Assembly: GCA_009761415.1 (NCBI GenBank)
Contig: QUOL01000008.1
Location: 930,001 to 994,000 of the forward strand
Length of the DNA: 64,000 nt
From: Sarcomyxa edulis
Lineage: Eukaryota; Basidiomycota; Agaricomycetes; Agaricales; Mycenaceae
Direction: 5' to 3'
A program made the translations under genes and the position numbers. The notes beneath the pieces were generated by a model. The model searched no databases, was not told the origin of the DNA, and saw only the letters and a program-made list of their open reading frames with translations. This document shows, in pieces, positions 61,368 to 64,000 of this stretch (its first letter is position 1; each line of letters starts with the position of its first letter).

Positions 61368-64000
61368 TTATTTCCTCCCGAATATCTCCCGAATGGCATT
61401 GCTAACAGCTAACGCGTCGATCGATATTTCTTCTTCTTCCCCTCCGTCCGCACCAACGCTACCACTGAGATTAGGTGGGAGGTTATCGTGTGTGAACATC
61501 CTACGCAATCCGTCAGTATCGGTGCCGTAAATGGAACGGAAACACAACGCATGCACTCACTTCGACCCAACCCACGCAACATACCTCATCCCCACCCCCC
61601 TAACAACTCTCTCCCCATCGTTGGTGAACGTTTGAGCGGGGAAAAACTCCATGACCGTAGTCTGCGGCGACGGGTTCATGAACAGGCTTAGGGTTGAGGT
61701 GAGGGAGCCGTGTGGGCCTATCATTATCTGTGTGATTTGGATTTGGGGTTAGTGGATCGGTCAAGGGGAGGGGAGATGGAGAAGGAAAGAGGGGAAGAGG
61801 GGAACGGGCAAGTGAAAGGGAAGACGCCACCCAACACGCGTACAAGGCAACGAGCAAGTGAAGACGCGTAAAAGGCGAAAGTCAAGTGAAGGCGCGTGGA
61901 AGGCAAAGGGCAAGGCAAAGGTCAAGCAAACAGAGGGTAAGAGGAAAGCGAAAAGAGTAGAGAGGAAATGCGATATGCGTAAAATGCAAAGAGCAAGTGA
62001 AGACGCGTAAGAGGCAAAGGGCAAGTGAAACGGGGGGAAGAGGAAAGTGGAAACGCGTACAAGGCAACGGGCAAGCGAAAAGGGGAAAAGGGAACGCGTA
62101 AAAGATAAAGGCAGAGGGCAGAGAGGAAAGCGAAGACGCGCAACGCGCGTAAAATGCAAAAAAGCAAGTGAGAACACCTAGAAGATGAAGGGCAAGCGAA
62201 CAGAGGGAAAGTGGGTAGCGAGAAGAGTAGACAGGAAATCGAAACCACATAGAATGCGAACGGCACCCAACGCGCGTAAAAGGCGACGGGCAAGTAAAGA
62301 CGCGTGAAATGTAGCGAAAGGCAAGTGAAGACGCGTGAAAAACAAAAGCCACCCAACGCGAGTACAAGGCAAAGACCACCACGCGTCAAAGGCAAAAAAC
62401 ACCCAACGCGCGTACAAGGCAAACGATACCCAACGCGCGTACTAGGCAACGAACAATTGAAAACGCGCGTAAGGCGACGGGCAAGCGAAAATCGACACAC
62501 GTACAAGGCAAAGGGCAAGTGAAAAGAGTAAACCGAAAAGAGTAGAGATGAAAAGCGAAAAGCAAAAACGAGGGAAGATCGAAGTCACTCGAGTGAAAAC
62601 GCGTAGACGCCACCCATCCCAACCCAACCCACCCAAAACCAAATCAAAACTCGAAAGACTCGAAGAACTCACAGTAGACCTAACAACATCACCCATCCCC
62701 CACCCCCCCTCTATATCCGCAATATCCGCACCAGAAACGACATGAACCTGATACCCATAATCCCGCTGCATATCCCCCAGGACTTTGAGTAGCGCTTCGT
62801 GGTCTGTTTTGCGGAGTTTGCCTCCCTGTCTTGTTCCTTGGCTTCCTTTACCACCTTTACCACCCCCTGCACCGACACCCACGCCTCCTGCGCCTGCACC
62901 AGCACCGACACCGACACCGGAATTGGAACCAGAACCGGCACCGGACTCGGACTCGTCACCGTCGTTATCATGCACATACACAACGACCTTCCCCGCATTC
63001 TTCATCCCATTCCCTCCCTTCCCCGTCCCACGAGTGCGGTACGCATCGAAGTGAAGGGCGACGTTCCGCCGGATGGGTTCCCACCAGTATGGGGAGGTTT
63101 CCAGGTTCGAGGTGGAGGTAGTGTCTCCTCCATTCGAATTCGCGACGGTACCGTCGGAATTAGATCCAGCGACGGCAGAGTCGGAATCGAGAGGTAGAGC
63201 GAAAACCCCAACACCCCCACCAACCCCCCGATCAACAACAACAACCCTCTCCAAAACATACGGAACCTCCATCCCCATATAATCCTCCCAATCCTCCTTG
63301 TACATATGTCCGCCGAGAGTTGGGAAGGCGATTTTTAGTAGGGGTGCGGGGAGGCCTGTTGGTGATCTTTTCCTCATTCTCCTTCTCCTTCTACTCCCGG
63401 GTTGTCCTGATACTTCGTTTTCGGAGGAATCTGATAAGGGTGGAAGAGATAGGGAAAGCTCGGACTCGTCGAGAGGTGGTTCAGCGAAAGTAGGAACATA
63501 AGGGAAGATAACCCGACGCGGGGGAGGGAGGGAGGTTTCCCCCGAAGAGGTGATGTGGGGGTCTAGGGATGTGTAGGTGCGCCAGAGGGATGGGAGGGTT
63601 GTTGGGTCTGGATGGGGGGAGGGGGGGTTAGTGGTGGTTTTTGAGGATGTAGAGAGGGGGAGGGGAGGGGAAGGGGGAAAGAAGAGGGATAAGGGACAGG
63701 GACAGGGACAGGGAAGGGAGGGAGAGGGGAAGGGGGAGAGTGAGGGAGAAGGGAGGTGGGAGGGGAAGGGAAGGAACAGGGAAAGAACAGGGAAGGAGAC
63801 TCACGTGGTTCTGCGTCCGTGGATATCCACGTTACACCTTGAATTCTACGAAACATATATCAATATACTGCGTTATCTCTAAAAAGCTGGCAACACGTAC
63901 TTTCCACCATACTGTCCCAGCCCAGACCGTGCAAGGCTGCTAGAAAGGATCTTCCACTCGCGGTCGGGTTTTGATACGATGGATGAGATGGAAGGGAATG
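61368..64000 (-). CDS. GT61-type glycosyltransferase (EOGT/DUF563-like), 5' end outside window
   Basis: Secretory-pathway glycosyltransferase of the GT61/DUF563 group. Reading from the window edge: PDREWKILSSSLARSGLGQY, an intron, IQGVTWISTDAEP, a 197-nt intron (63608-63804), then HPTTLPSLWRTYTSLDPHIT. A long exon follows with LLKIAFPTLGGHMYKEDWED, WWEPIRRNVALHFDAYRT and VHVVSGADIADIEGGWGMGD, plus a Gly/Ala/Ser-rich insert. A 945-nt intron (61728-62672) leads to the signature IMIGPHGSLTSTLSLFMNPS, TTVMEFFPAQTF and RYVAWVGSK. The last intron joins MFTHDNLPPNLSG to the end NAIREIFGRK (stop 61368). All checked phases agree. Confidence 0.8.
61745..62600. repeat. intronic minisatellite, core GGCAAGTGAAGACGCGTAAAA
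   Basis: More than 20 imperfect units built from GGCAA(G/C)GGGCAAGTGAA, GACGCGTAAAAGGCAAAG and CACCCAACGCGCGTACAAGG. They fill nearly all of the 945-nt intron of the GT61-type gene. Confidence 0.85.
63608..63804. repeat. G-rich microsatellite intron
   Basis: An intron of the GT61-type gene consisting of GGGGA-type runs with a (GGGACA)n block near 63690-63710 on the plus strand. The transcribed strand RNA is C/U-rich. Confidence 0.7.

Noticed and set aside
61600..62520. Overlapping minus-strand frames with hydrophobic repeats (for example FARCLVRV-like), which could pass for a membrane protein
   Set aside because: They lie inside the 945-nt intron and mirror the minisatellite; the flanking GT61-type exons splice across in perfect phase.
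63563..63882. Gly/Arg/Glu-rich and Pro-rich frames near the right edge
   Set aside because: Produced by the G-rich microsatellite in the intron 63608-63804 of the GT61-type gene.

Overview
This is nuclear DNA of a filamentous basidiomycete, most likely a mushroom-forming Agaricomycete. Genes are split by many 45-80 nt GT-AG introns, both strands are densely coded, and several families are typical of Agaricomycetes: DUF6534-type membrane proteins, WW-like membrane proteins, and a PPPPY-bearing single-pass cysteine-rich protein. These sit among conserved eukaryotic housekeeping genes (COPA, RPB11, RPL28/uL15, MTG1, ALYREF). I resolved most exon structures by hand from reading frame and splice phase. 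Starts and ends are firm where stated; functions rest on recognised motifs, not on searches.

Layout. 1-2053: 3' part of an allantoate-permease-like MFS transporter (+). 4040-5757: two tandem paralogous five-exon genes (-) for small acidic, proline-rich proteins that I cannot place in a family. 6169-6392: orphan exon (-). 6915-8970: WW-like membrane protein (+). 9189-12222: Afi1/SPA-domain polarity protein (-). 13951-15675: DUF6534-type membrane protein (+). 16092-20484: coatomer alpha (-), divergent from a FEN1/XPG-like nuclease gene at 20754-22795 (+). 23003-25993: second WW-like membrane protein (-). 28362-29571: PPPPY membrane protein (-). 30110-30203: intron-containing tRNA-Thr(AGT). 30.2-34.7 kb is gene-poor and holds a decayed secreted-protein gene. 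34693-35448: small basic nuclear-looking protein. 36446-38243: MTG1. 38556-39149: RPB11 (-). 39950-40572: RPL28 (+). 41043-42917: RING E3 ligase (+). 43582-44562: ALYREF-like RNA export factor (-). 44908-47275: DHA1-type MFS transporter (-).

From about 47.3 kb the sequence changes character. It becomes AT-richer and gene-poor, with five unrelated minisatellites, a tRNA-like SINE-type sequence, hairpins and a complete 665-bp foldback Tc1/mariner-type MITE with TA duplications. Embedded here is the most striking gene, 56349-60593, a 1336-residue TPR-CHAT protein. It has ten near-identical 45-residue repeats and an intact His/Cys dyad of the caspase-like CHAT fold. The window closes inside a GT61-type glycosyltransferase gene (-) whose 945-nt intron is filled with its own minisatellite.

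Most likely to be undescribed: the tandem paralog pair at 4-5.8 kb, and the TPR-CHAT gene in its repeat-rich island next to the MITE.
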